Source of the DNA: Phaeosaccion multiseriatum
Taxonomy: Eukaryota > Ochrophyta, other classes
Reading direction: 5' to 3'
Length of the DNA stretch: 64,000 nucleotides
NCBI GenBank assembly: GCA_965112735.1
Contig: OZ218964.1
Coordinates: 1,674,001 to 1,738,000 of the forward strand
Positions within the stretch are counted from its first letter, which is position 1. Each line of letters begins with the position of its first letter. Below are positions 22,692 to 32,427 of the stretch, in pieces. Position numbers and translations under genes: made by a program. The notes below the pieces were generated by a model. That model ran no database searches. It saw nothing but the letters and a program-made list of their open reading frames with translations, and was not told the origin of the DNA.

Positions 22692-23671
22692 TTACTGAAC
22701 GAGGTTGGCGAGCAGCTCCTTTCCGTTGACAAGCTCCTGTGCCCACATGCCCACAATGGCGAACATGGCCAGGCGCCCGTTGTTGATCTCCTTGTTGCGA
22801 GCCTCCAAGAACTTCTCCTCGTCGTTGACAATGTTGAAGGGGTCGAAGCCGAGGTCGCCGATGGTGGCGGAGCTGGACACGGTGGCCACTCCGGTCATGG
22901 AGTCGAGGGCCGTGTACTGGGTCAGCAGCTGCTTGGACTCAATGAGGCCAGCCAGGAACAGGGAGGCAACCCAGAAGTCGGGGTAGTAGGCGTTGATGAT
23001 CTGGTAGTGGCCGATGGCGGGGCCAATGTCAGCTACTCCCGGGGCGGGGAAGAAGGGGTGGAAGTTCTCCTGGACCAGCATGCCGAGGGTGGCAACCATG
23101 GCGACGCGTCCGTGCTTGAGCTCCGCGCTCTGGTAGTTGGCGAAGGTGGCCTCGTCGACCTCATCAGCGAGTCCGAGCGGGTCCCATGCTCCCAGAGGGG
23201 AGATGGCTCCGGGGAGGCCCTCAAGAGCGACCATCTTGAGGTTGGAGGTGGAGCGGACAGCGGCCTTGGGTGCCACGGCCCGTCCGGTGATGGAGGGCGC
23301 CATGAAGGCGGAGGCTCCACCTGAGAAGATAGGATTAAGGAGGAGGAAGTACGTCAGATGGGCGGAGCTTCCTTGCCAAGCGCGCCGAGATTCAGCGCAG
23401 TAAATTACTACTTTCGCATTGCGTATTCGCTGCACGCCGCCCATGCCATCGCGACACTGCCTGTCTGCCACATCTGCACTGTGCCCCCCTCCCATGCCAC
23501 CAGTGTCTCAGTTCAGGTCCGGGAGAATGCCCGCGGCAACGCTTTCCAGTCCAAGGCTTTCAAACCCGCCGTTACTCCGCAGTCCTCTGATTCACCGCTC
23601 TTCCCTCCCGCTGTTCTTCCACACTCACCAGCGGAGGCAAGGGCGAGGGCGACGGCGCAGGTAGTCTTCAT
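22692..23671 (-). CDS. Light-harvesting chlorophyll-binding protein, copy 4 (223 aa)
   Basis: Exon 1 at 23671-23629, exon 2 at 23320-22692, with a 308-bp intron. The product is identical to copies 3 and 5, with the ASAF plastid motif and both chlorophyll-binding motifs intact. Exon 2 shows no difference from copy 3 that I could find, and the intron differs only by a short indel in an A/T run. Mapping of reads or transcripts would not separate copies 3, 4 and 5. Confidence 0.95.
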
Positions 23672-23850
23672 GTTGTTGGGTGATTGGTAAAAACTGATAG
23701 ATGAGTAAAGTCTTTGTGAATAGTGAGGGGATGAAAACCCTGTGAGCTCCGAACCACCCGCCAAAACCACCTAAGGGACCGCGTACGTGTCAAGCACGAA
23801 TCCGAATCGTCGCCAGAGATTGAGTGGACGATTATGAGGGGGGGCGGGAA

Positions 23851-24211
23851 TGGCGGAAGCTCTCCCTGATGAGCATGCCGAGAGTGAAAAAACCATGGCG
23901 AAGAACTCAGTGCTTGAGCTCCGTGGCCTGGCAGCTCGCGAAGGTGACCCCGTCGAGCTCAGCGGCCAGCACGAACAGTTTCACCATAACAAGATAACAA
24001 GAGAACTGGCTCTGTTGAGAGAGGGGGACAAAACTGAGAGTTGAGCGGGAAGGGGAGCGAGCAGCGGCGCCACGGCCGGTCCGGTGATGGCGGGATGCAT
24101 GAAGGTTGAGGCTAAGTAAGGGGAGGTGGCTGGAGAAGCAAGGCGGTGAAAACGGCGGCACGGCCGGTCCGGTGATGGCGGGATGCATGAAGGTTGAGGC
24201 TAAGTAAGGGG
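23851..24211 (-). pseudogene. Truncated LHC relic upstream of copy 4
   Basis: Same as 20352-20712, including the doubled N-terminal piece. Confidence 0.75.
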
Positions 24212-24273
24212 AGGAGGCTGGAGAAGCAAGGCGGTGAAAACAGGAGAGGTGAAAATGTGGGGTAGTGGTGTGC

Positions 24274-25089
24274 GTCCAACTGACGGCTCCACTGCCCTTC
24301 TCCCCCCCGAGGTGAGCGGGACTAGGTAATTGGATGGGGTAGGGTGGAGAGGGCCGTATGTGGTGCTTTGAGAAGCAGGGCTGTCGTGCGTCCGTCCATC
24401 GGTGTGGAGGGGGAACCGAGGGCAGCAGACAGCAGCCCTCCCTCAGCCCCTCCCTCCCGGATGTCGCTGCGTGTCGCACTCTCTCTGACTCGACCCACCT
24501 TCTCCTCCCTTTTCTTTGTCTCTCTTGCCTTTGGTCTTGTCCTCCTCCCTTCTGTCAGACGGCCGAGAAGTATGACCAGATGCCCATCGACGCCATCCTC
24601 CGGGCCAGACTGCGGGCCTGGCTACCTCCCGTCGTACCACCCCTGACGATCCGTTTAGTCTTACTTCTGGTGCAACGAGTCGCTCCCCTTCCACGTCGAC
24701 TGCCGGGCTTCGTCTGGCGAGGCCTGTGACGGTGCTATCTCTCAGATGTACTTCCAGTACCAGTACCAGCCCGCAGGTGTGTTCGTTCTGGTCTCCTGGG
24801 CGTTCCTGTTTGTGCTCTGCGTCGCGTTTGTACCGTGTCGTTCGTACGAGGACTTTGCTGTGCGTTTGGGTTTTACTCCCCACCCCTCACCCTATGTCCC
24901 GCGCCCCTCCCTGTTTCCCCTGCCTTGTCAGGCATCTACTCTCACGTGCTTTGCCGACCCCGACCTGTCCGCGGCCGGTAGCAACCCGCGATCCGCCTCC
25001 AAGGTGAGCATGGACATGGTCCAGGGCGCGCAGGCAAACTGTGGTGGATGTCAGCGGCCTCAGTCACGTCATGAGCGCTGCAGTGATAT
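24274..25089 (+). pseudogene. Decayed ATPase exons 7 (end), 8 and 9 (unit E)
   Basis: Near-exact copy of 20775-21590: AEKYDQMPIDAIL start of exon 8, the same frame loss, the same uninterrupted exon 9 acceptor. Shares the GAGCATGGAC variant with unit D, against GAGCAAGGAC in unit C. Confidence 0.8.
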
Positions 25090-26179
25090 GGGGCTTGAGC
25101 TACGACAAGTGGAGGTGGAATGGTGCTTGGTCAGCATTGGGGTTGTGTTGTTCTGTGCTGTGTGTGTGTGTGTGGGAGGCCTCGCGGATATTACCTGATT
25201 GCATTCATGTTCCCCTTGACGTGGATACTGAGTGAGGAGATGCGTAGTACTATCTATCCCAAGTAGGCAGATACGAAGGAGTAGAACGCGTCTGTATTCA
25301 TACTGAGCAAGCTGCAGGACCACACGATATGTACTTCCTACGGGGAGCTGAACCGGTGTCGGCCGGTTTGCCCTCATGTCTACGGATACATCTGTGGATA
25401 TCATTCCCTTTCCATGCCATTTGTGATCTGCGAATTACTGACGCATGTCAGGAGCTCGGGTTCCTCTCTCAGAGAGCCTGGTTGTGTAAGGACAGGGCGG
25501 CCAGCAGGCTTGCTCTCGGGTTAAGCTGTATTGATACCCGTACCAGTACCTCACACTTGTCTAGTAGTCTAATGGACTATTTACAATATGGGTGGATACC
25601 CAACTGGGGAGGTTGGTACGTAAGGCGTTACGTAAGGCGTTACGTAAGGAGTACGTCATGGTACGTGACTCCCCATCTCAGAAAATGGCCTAGCAGCAGG
25701 GCTTACAAACGGGTACATAAAAAGCCTAATGCACGTATGTACGTACGATCCACTTTCTTGTGTAAGAGCCTGAGTCCCTTGCTCATCTTCATATATGACG
25801 AGTGCACATCATGCGCTGACCTCACCCGAGACTTTGTTTACATCATGCGCTGACCTCACCCGAGACTCCGTTCATCGCCTAATGGTGATGATTCTAAACT
25901 GCGCCTAAGTCTGCTCAGCTGGACTTGCTACTCTTAGTTGCTTGTTGAGTGAGGAAAGCATCACAGGGGGGAGGGCTACGCGTTTCTCTTTCGTGTTGTC
26001 GCAGATGGAAGAGGAAGTAAAGAGTCTTTGGTTGTAGTGAAAGTTAAAGCGACTTCATTTTAGTGATTTTAGTGAAAGCTTTTTCATCGCCTAATGGTGA
26101 TGATTCTAAAGTCTAAGCTGTATGTACATGACAAAAGATGAAACAAAAATTGAAGACAAAAAAGAACTAAGCAGTGAGT
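25090..26179. other. Non-coding relic region of unit E
   Basis: Near-exact copy of 18111-19191 without the 12-bp duplication of unit D. It holds the LTR-like relic 25414-25585. No intact gene is present. Confidence 0.65.
25414..25585 (+). repeat. LTR-like relic in unit E
   Basis: Third copy of the relic, one unit period (3499 bp) after the second. Confidence 0.75.
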
Positions 26180-27160
26180 TTACTGAACGAGGTTGGCGAG
26201 CAGCTCCTTTCCGTTGACAAGCTCCTGTGCCCACATGCCCACAATGGCGAACATGGCCAGGCGCCCGTTGTTGATCTCCTTGTTGCGAGCCTCCAAGAAC
26301 TTCTCCTCGTCGTTGACAATGTTGAAGGGGTCGAAGCCGAGGTCGCCGATGGTGGCGGAGCTGGACACGGTGGCCACTCCGGTCATGGAGTCGAGGGCCG
26401 TGTACTGGGTCAGCAGCTGCTTGGACTCAATGAGGCCAGCCAGGAACAGGGAGGCAACCCAGAAGTCGGGGTAGTAGGCGTTGATGATCTGGTAGTGGCC
26501 GATGGCGGGGCCAATGTCAGCTACTCCCGGGGCGGGGAAGAAGGGGTGGAAGTTCTCCTGGACCAGCATGCCGAGGGTGGCAACCATGGCGACGCGTCCG
26601 TGCTTGAGCTCCGCGCTCTGGTAGTTGGCGAAGGTGGCCTCGTCGACCTCATCAGCGAGTCCGAGCGGGTCCCATGCTCCCAGAGGGGAGATGGCTCCGG
26701 GGAGGCCCTCAAGAGCGACCATCTTGAGGTTGGAGGTGGAGCGGACAGCGGCCTTGGGTGCCACGGCCCGTCCGGTGATGGAGGGCGCCATGAAGGCGGA
26801 GGCTCCACCTGAGAAGATAGGATTAAGGAGGAGGAAGTACGTCAGATGGGCGGAGCTTCCTTGCCAAGCGCGCCGAGATTCAGCGCAGTAAATTTACTAC
26901 TTTCGCATTGCGTATTCGCTGCACGCCGCCCATGCCATCGCGACACTGCCTGTCTGCCACATCTGCACTGTGCCCCCCTCCCATGCCACCAGTGTCTCAG
27001 TTCAGGTCCGGGAGAATGCCCGCGGCAACGCTTTCCAGTCCAAGGCTTTCAAACCCGCCGTTACTCCGCAGTCCTCTGATTCACCGCTCTTCCCTCCCGC
27101 TGTTCTTCCACACTCACCAGCGGAGGCAAGGGCGAGGGCGACGGCGCAGGTAGTCTTCAT
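26180..27160 (-). CDS. Light-harvesting chlorophyll-binding protein, copy 5 (223 aa)
   Basis: Exon 1 at 27160-27118, exon 2 at 26808-26180, with a 309-bp intron. Protein identical to copies 3 and 4. The upstream region resembles copy 1 just before the start codon (GTTGTTGGGGATTGG in both, against GTTGTTGGGTGATTGG in copies 3 and 4), and its LHC relic has a single N-terminal piece like copy 1. The right end of the array therefore keeps features of the left end, as expected for an outermost unit that has exchanged less. Confidence 0.95.
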
Positions 27161-27337
27161 GTTGTTGGGGATTGGTAAAAACTGATAGATGAGTAAAGTC
27201 TTTGTGAATAGTGAGGGGATGAAAACCCTGTGAGCTCCGAACCACCCGCCAAAACCACCTAAGGGACCGCGTACGTGTCAAGCACGAATCCGAATCGTCG
27301 CCAGAGATTGAGTGGACGATTATGAGGGGGGGCGGGA

Positions 27338-27590
27338 ATGGCGGAAGCTCTCCCTGATGAGCATGCCGAGAGTGAAAAAACCATGGCGAAGAACTCAGTG
27401 CTTGAGCTCCGTGGCCTGGCAGCTCGCGAAGGTGACCCCGTCGAGCTCAGCGGCCAGCACGAACAGTTTCACCATAACAAGAGAACTGGCTCTGTCGAGC
27501 GGGAAAAAATCGAAGTGGGAAGGGGAGCGAGCAGCGGCGCCACGGCCGGTCCGGTGATGGAGGGATGCATGAAGGTTGAGGCTAAGTAAG
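27338..27590 (-). pseudogene. Truncated LHC relic upstream of copy 5
   Basis: ELDGVTFASCQATELKH remnant plus one decayed N-terminal piece. The array ends just beyond it; no ATPase relic follows. Confidence 0.75.
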
Positions 27591-27861
27591 GGGAGGAGGC
27601 TGGAGAAGCGAGGCGGTGAAAAGAGGAGAGGAGAAGAGAAAAGGTGGAGTAATCGACGGCTCCCGTCCTGCTTGCCCAGCCTCATGCTTTGTTGCACCTG
27701 TCATTATATATTATATATGCATATGCAGGTCTTTCCTCTCCTCCCATCTCCTACACACCTCCCGGTAGCCCCTGTACGATAGCCAGCGAGGGAGCAAGCC
27801 AGTCAGTCAAGTCAGTTAGTCAGTCAGTCAGTCAGTCAAGTCAGTCAGTCAAGTCAGTCAG
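27591..27861. other. Right edge of the array and 3' flank of the GID7-like gene
   Basis: Sequence similarity to the array is lost at about 27640. ATTATATATTATATATGCAT (about 27702-27725) is AT-rich, and (GTCA)n/(AGTC)n occupies about 27798-27863 directly after the stop codon of the next gene. Confidence 0.6.
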
Positions 27862-29360
27862 TCACGTCTCGCTGGTGGTGGTGGTGGTGGTGGTGGTGGT
27901 GGTGGTGCTAGTCTCCATCTTCCACAAGCGGACGGAGCGATCGTCGCTGACGCTGGCAAACACCTTGGTGTCTCCAGGTCTCCAAGCTAGGGCATTGACC
28001 GGGCCGGAGTGGCCTGGCAGGACGGACAGTAAGCTGCCATCCTCTGCAGCCCAAACGTAGACTTGGCTGCTTGCGCGCGACGAAGGGCAAAGAGCAAATT
28101 GCAAAGTGCGCACGAACGTGAGATGACTGCAAGCGAACAAACAAGCAAACAAATCTCGTCTCATCACATCGCATCGAAGCCAGAAGCTGCTTGGGCGAGA
28201 GGGTGTGTGTGTGTGTGTGTGCGAGAGAGAGAGAGAGAGACGACCAGAGCGTGGAGGGGTGCAGAGCGGAGGCCCTGTCTACTGAGCAAGACGCAAAGCC
28301 ATCGCCGTCGGCCTGGCCCGCTCGGATACAGCAAGGCGTCGCCACCTCTACGCAAGAGATGGGACAAGGGATGCACATAAGCGTGCTTGCCCCTCCCATC
28401 CCATCGCATCGCATCCCCAGCACGTTCACCTTCACTGTCAGTCTTTCGGTAACACAAGCAAGCCATTGTGCTGCACCCCGTGCCCCACCCCCGACCCTGA
28501 CCGGCACCACACCTGCCCTACACCTGTGTACACACCTGTCCTCGCTGCCGCTCACTACGAGGCGGTCTCCCTCGGATCCAAAGGCGGAAGCGATGACGTA
28601 CTTCTTCTGTCTATGGCCCACGTACTCAACCAGCGCCTCCCCCTCAGCGGTGCCCCAGAGAATGATCTTCTCCTCCATTGTGTGCAGCAGGAGGTACTCG
28701 GCGTCCTGCCCAGAGAGAGTACAGAGAGAGAGGGAGAGTGAGAGAGTAGAGGGGGAGAGAGAGAGAGAAGACAGAGGACACGTAGAGAGAGAGGAGATGA
28801 GAAAAGAGAGAGAGCACAGGGAGACAGAGAGAGAGAGAAGAGACACGCAGAAAAAGAGAAGAGATGGAGAAAGAGAGGAGAGAGAGAACAGAGGGAGCGG
28901 GAGAAGGGGCGGCACAGTGCCAGGACATTGACAAGAGATGGGCGCCCATCAAATGAGGGCGGAACGCGAACATGACTCCATGCGCTTGCGTGGCCCGCGT
29001 GAGAGGCGGACACGCTACAAGAACTCCCCCCCTGAACTCCCCCCCTTCCCCTCTGACCACCCCACATCCTCAGAACGACACCGTGGCTTAAGAGCGGTGC
29101 GGTGTCTGGGGCGGTACCATACACGCCACCTCTCCCGCCCCGCGCCTCCGGTTGTCTCGTGGCAGCACAAAGAAGCTCTCACCTTGGACAGGGCGAGGTG
29201 GGAGATGAGGGCGTCCGGAAAGACAAAGTCCTGTCGCTCCTTCAGTCTCCATCTGATCATCTTGCTCTTCTTCCTTCGGGGCATGCGCTGGTCGCTCTTG
29301 CTTCCCCCTCCCTCGTCTTGCACTGAGGCGTTTGGCTTGGAAGAGCCGCCTACCCTGCTA

Positions 29361-29395
<35 letters not shown>

Positions 29396-32113
29396 ACTGC
29401 CGTTGTTGGCTCCGCAAATGCCTCTCGCGTCCCTCTTTCCTCCACACCCCTGACTAGACCCACTGCGCGGGGCTGGCTGGCTCACACCCGCCGCCTCCTC
29501 TTCCTCTTCCCCTTCCTCCTCCTCCTCCTCCTCCTCCTCCTCGCCTACGTCATGCATGCTGACGTCGTCATCGTCGTCACTGTCGTCGTCCTCCTCTCCA
29601 CCCTCTTCCTCTTCTTCACGGGCATCGCCGCTCTCACGGTCACTGTCGGTATCAGAGGACACCGAAGCAACTTCTTCCTCTTCTTCCTCCTCTACCTTGG
29701 CTTTCTTCTTTGACGAGTCTCTTCCGCGGGAGCCTCGTCGCCTAGGGCTGCTGCTACTGCTGCTGCTACTGCTACTGCTGCTGCTGCAGCTGCTGACACT
29801 GCCCATTCTACGACGCCTGCCCTTGTCGTTACTGCCATCACTGCTACTACTGCTGGTACATCTCATGCGGCCACCACCACCGCTGCTGCTGCCGCCGCTA
29901 CCACCGCTGCTGCTGCCGCCGCTACCACCACCAATGCTGCTACTGCTACTGCTGATAAAGCACTCCAGCGAGAAAACGCACAAGGTCCGCTCACCGCAGA
30001 TGACGTACAAACTGCGGCCATCCCCGCTGAGCGCAAGGCAGTTCACGCGCAGGCCCCGCCACACCGCCATCCGCTCGCCTGCCAGGCTCCACACTGCAAC
30101 CATCCTGTCCAGACCCCCGCTTACAAAGCCAGACCCGTCAGGCAGCCACGCAATGCCCGTAACAATGTCGCTGTGGAGCTCCATCGACACAAAGCTGTTC
30201 CCCGTTACCGTATCCCAAACGTCCACCCCCCCGCCCCCACCACCGCAGCTCAGCAGTAACTTGTCGTTGGGGCTCCAGGACACCATGCTCGCGCCTTCTC
30301 CCGGGCATTGGAGAGTGTGCACCACTTGCTCAGATGCAACATCCCAAAGCAAGATGGCCCTTTCGAAGCGAGGCAGAGACAGACAGACAGACAGGCCGAC
30401 AGACAGACAGACAGAGAGAGAGAGAGAGAGAGAGAGGGAGGGGGGGGGGAGTAATACACCGAAGGCAAAGTAGGGGTGGGGGTGAGGTAATCGGGACGTT
30501 GGAAGTGCAAGGGCCTTCCCCAGGCAATCATATGCATGCATGTGCGTGTGTGCGTGTCCACTAACCTGTCGGCAGAGGCGGTGGCGAGCAGCTTGCCACT
30601 GTGGGAGAAAGCCAAGCACCACACCTCCTCGTCGTGACCCGTCAGCAGCGAAGAGCTGAAGCTGGGGGTCGAGTCGGTAGAGTGGCGGCAGCGCAAATGC
30701 AAATCCTCTCGTGGAAAGTTGCCGTACCCCTCCTCCTGTCCCGCTACTGTCGGGGCTCGCCCTCCTCCTCTTCTCGCTTCCCCTTTGCCTCCTCCTCCTC
30801 CTCCTCCTCCTCCTCCTCCTCCTCCTCCTCCTCCTCCTCCTCCTCCTACCCTTCGCCCGCTTCTCCCCCGCCGCGCCCCGCCGCCCGGTAGGAGCCTCCC
30901 CCCGCCTCCCACCCTTCTCGAGCGCATCGCCGAAGGACAAGAATGCACGTTCGGGTCCACTTGACAGGGGAGGGCTGCAGTGTGGGCCACGGCCGAACAG
31001 ACCAGGCGCTGAAGCTGTCCCTCGGGGATGCACTGCCAGGGAGGGAGTAGGGCTTGTATTCGGGCCAGCGCCGCCTGCGGAGGGATTGGGGGGGGGGGGT
31101 GGCAAGGGGTGTGGGTAAAAGGGGGGAAGGACTGGCACAAACGGCTGGCACACTTTCCGTCCCTTTTGGTGAGCGATGATACATCGAGCCTCGAACATGT
31201 GAAGCCAGAGGCAGTTGGCATCAGCACAGAGCCCTGACATATAGCCTAGGAAGCAAGCACACACCCCCAATCCTAGCAGTGAACAACGTATGCGTCATCG
31301 CCTCCTGTGCGCCCTGTGCCCACCCTGCCCACCTACCTGCCTAGAGCCGTTCTCGACGCCTCTCCACTTGGACGCCGACCGCAACTCTTCCTTGGCGGGG
31401 CACATGAGCAGCGCAGCCAGGTTATGCAGTCTCCTCGGCTCGATGCCCTCTATGGTGGACAGCTGATTTCGCAGCACCTCCAGGGCTCCTGAGACGTCTT
31501 CGGTATCGAGCCTCTCCATGTATTCCTCCTGAAAGCCCAGTCAGTGTAGCGCAGCAAGCAGAGCAAGAGGGACGTTCGTCCGTCACGTGAGAATTTGACG
31601 GGAGAATGGAAAGGACCTCGTAGCTTGAGCACCGCATCCCCACCCACAATCACCCCATGGAGGGAAGGAACTATGACTCCATGAGCTGGAGGTCAGGGGT
31701 CAAAATGAACAAAATAAATGGACAAGGGGGAAGGCTGCCGCTGCCCCGTCGCCCCACCGCCCCTGTCCCAGTCGACTTGCCTGTAAGACCAGCAGCCGAG
31801 CATGCCTGCTCGCGGCCTCCGAGTCGAAGGCGATGCCCTCCTCCAACAGGCGCAGACTCCGCTGCCACTGGCCCGCCAGCACAGCGGAGGACAACGCCTG
31901 CAGTGGCTCGCTCTCCAGCTTCACGCCCGCTTCCTCCTCCAGCGCCTGGGCCGCCTTCACCATGCCCAGGCTTGAGCAGGCCGAGAGCATCAGCCGGACG
32001 AGGTTGGTTTTGCTCACTGCATCGGCATCGGCGGGGGCGGCTTCTTCGTCTCGCCTGGCTGACCCTGCCGCAGCAGCCGCCACCGCAGCCGCCGTCCCTG
32101 TCGCGGATGCCAT
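27862..32113 (-). CDS. WDR26/GID7-type LisH-CTLH-WD40 protein, about 861 aa
   Basis: Scaffold subunit of the GID/CTLH ubiquitin ligase. Exons: 32113-31781, 31528-31337, 31074-30566 (may contain one more intron around its Gly-coding GGA run), 30359-29183, 28705-28536, 28066-27862; with these the frame is continuous. The first exon has an Ala-rich start, then a LisH motif (LVRLMLSACSSLGMVKAAQA). CTLH follows (EEYMERLDTEDVSGALEVLR). GSRQ and PEGQLQRLV match the family's linker. WD40 repeats start at HDEEVWCLAFS and end at GSEDSQVYVW and DDRSVRLWKM. The fourth exon inserts roughly 250 Ser/Asp/Glu-rich residues between blades of the propeller. The C-terminus is a poly-Thr tract from a (GGT)n run. 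The first intron uses a GC donor. Confidence 0.85.
30790..30846. repeat. (CTC)n run in the GID7-like gene
   Basis: About 19 CTC triplets on the plus strand (GAG/GGA on the sense strand). The frame stays open through it as poly-Gly, so it is either coding or part of an unrecognised intron in the 31074-30566 segment. Confidence 0.9.
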
Positions 32114-32427
32114 AGGACGACGCTTACTGGCGACTTTGGAGAGACTTTACGCGAGGAAGAGGGCAGAACTCTCTACTTCCCCCCCCCCTTCTCATGTGAG
32201 CTGTGTGAGCTCGGATGGTAACTTCCTTTCCAATTTGTAGTACTCAACAACCTCCGCTTTGACTCGAGAGAAGTGAGTAGAGGAGGAGAAGGAGAAGAGG
32301 AAACTGTATCGTGCGTGTGCAGCAAGCAAGCAGTGCTGTGGGGGGTGCTCTGGGTGTAGCAGTTCCAGTCTAGTAAGCTCACAACCCAGGAATAAGCAGT
32401 GATTCCAGTGAGAGGGGAATTCAAAGA
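32114..32427. promoter_or_regulatory. Shared divergent promoter region, GID7-like and SMN genes
   Basis: 314 bases separate the start codons of two divergent genes, so both promoters must lie here or overlap the 5' UTRs. I see no TATA box or strong palindrome. The sequence is less GC-rich than the flanking exons. Confidence 0.5.

Larger units (their letters stand above)
17951..27500. repeat. Near-identical tandem array of about 3.49-kb units (C, D, E)
   Basis: The motif CTCTCACGTGCTTTGCC starts at 17951, 21440 and 24939, giving unit lengths of 3489 and 3499 bp. The 10-bp difference is fully explained by two indels in the second unit: a 12-bp duplication (GCTAGCAGCAGG, about 22200) and a 2-bp loss in the LHC intron (TAAATTACTAC against TAAATTTACTAC). 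Each unit holds an ATPase exon 9 relic, an LTR-like relic, an intact LHC gene, an LHC relic and, in the first two, the next ATPase exon 7-8 relic. Substitutions between units are very few (for example GAGCAAGGAC versus GAGCATGGAC). Confidence 0.9.

Noticed and set aside
20408-24479. 190-codon minus-strand frame repeated in units C and D
   Set aside because: It crosses the LHC relic and ATPase relic in a frame that matches neither parent and contains low-complexity Pro/Ser text.
18341-25853. 174-codon frame in units C and E (151 codons in D) starting MYFLRGAEP
   Set aside because: It runs through the LTR-like relic and decayed ATPase DNA, and the 12-bp duplication in unit D breaks it. It is conserved only because the units are recent copies.
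9666-27000. 212-216-codon plus-strand frames antisense to every LHC gene
   Set aside because: They recur only because the LHC exons recur. The composition is that of a reversed biased gene, and no family is matched.
17951-27500. Reading the 3.5-kb tandem array as a centromeric or subtelomeric satellite
   Set aside because: Each unit contains an intact gene and recognisable gene fragments, the copy number in view is three to five, and ordinary genes flank it on both sides.
27781-27863. CRISPR-like or regulatory array from the repeated GTCA words
   Set aside because: It is a simple tetranucleotide microsatellite with no spacers.
30566-31270. Extending the GID7-like exon upstream to include the frame from 31270
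   Set aside because: Family alignment joins GSRQ (31337) directly to AALARIQALLPPW (31074). The extra residues have no counterpart and a CAG acceptor sits exactly at 31075.
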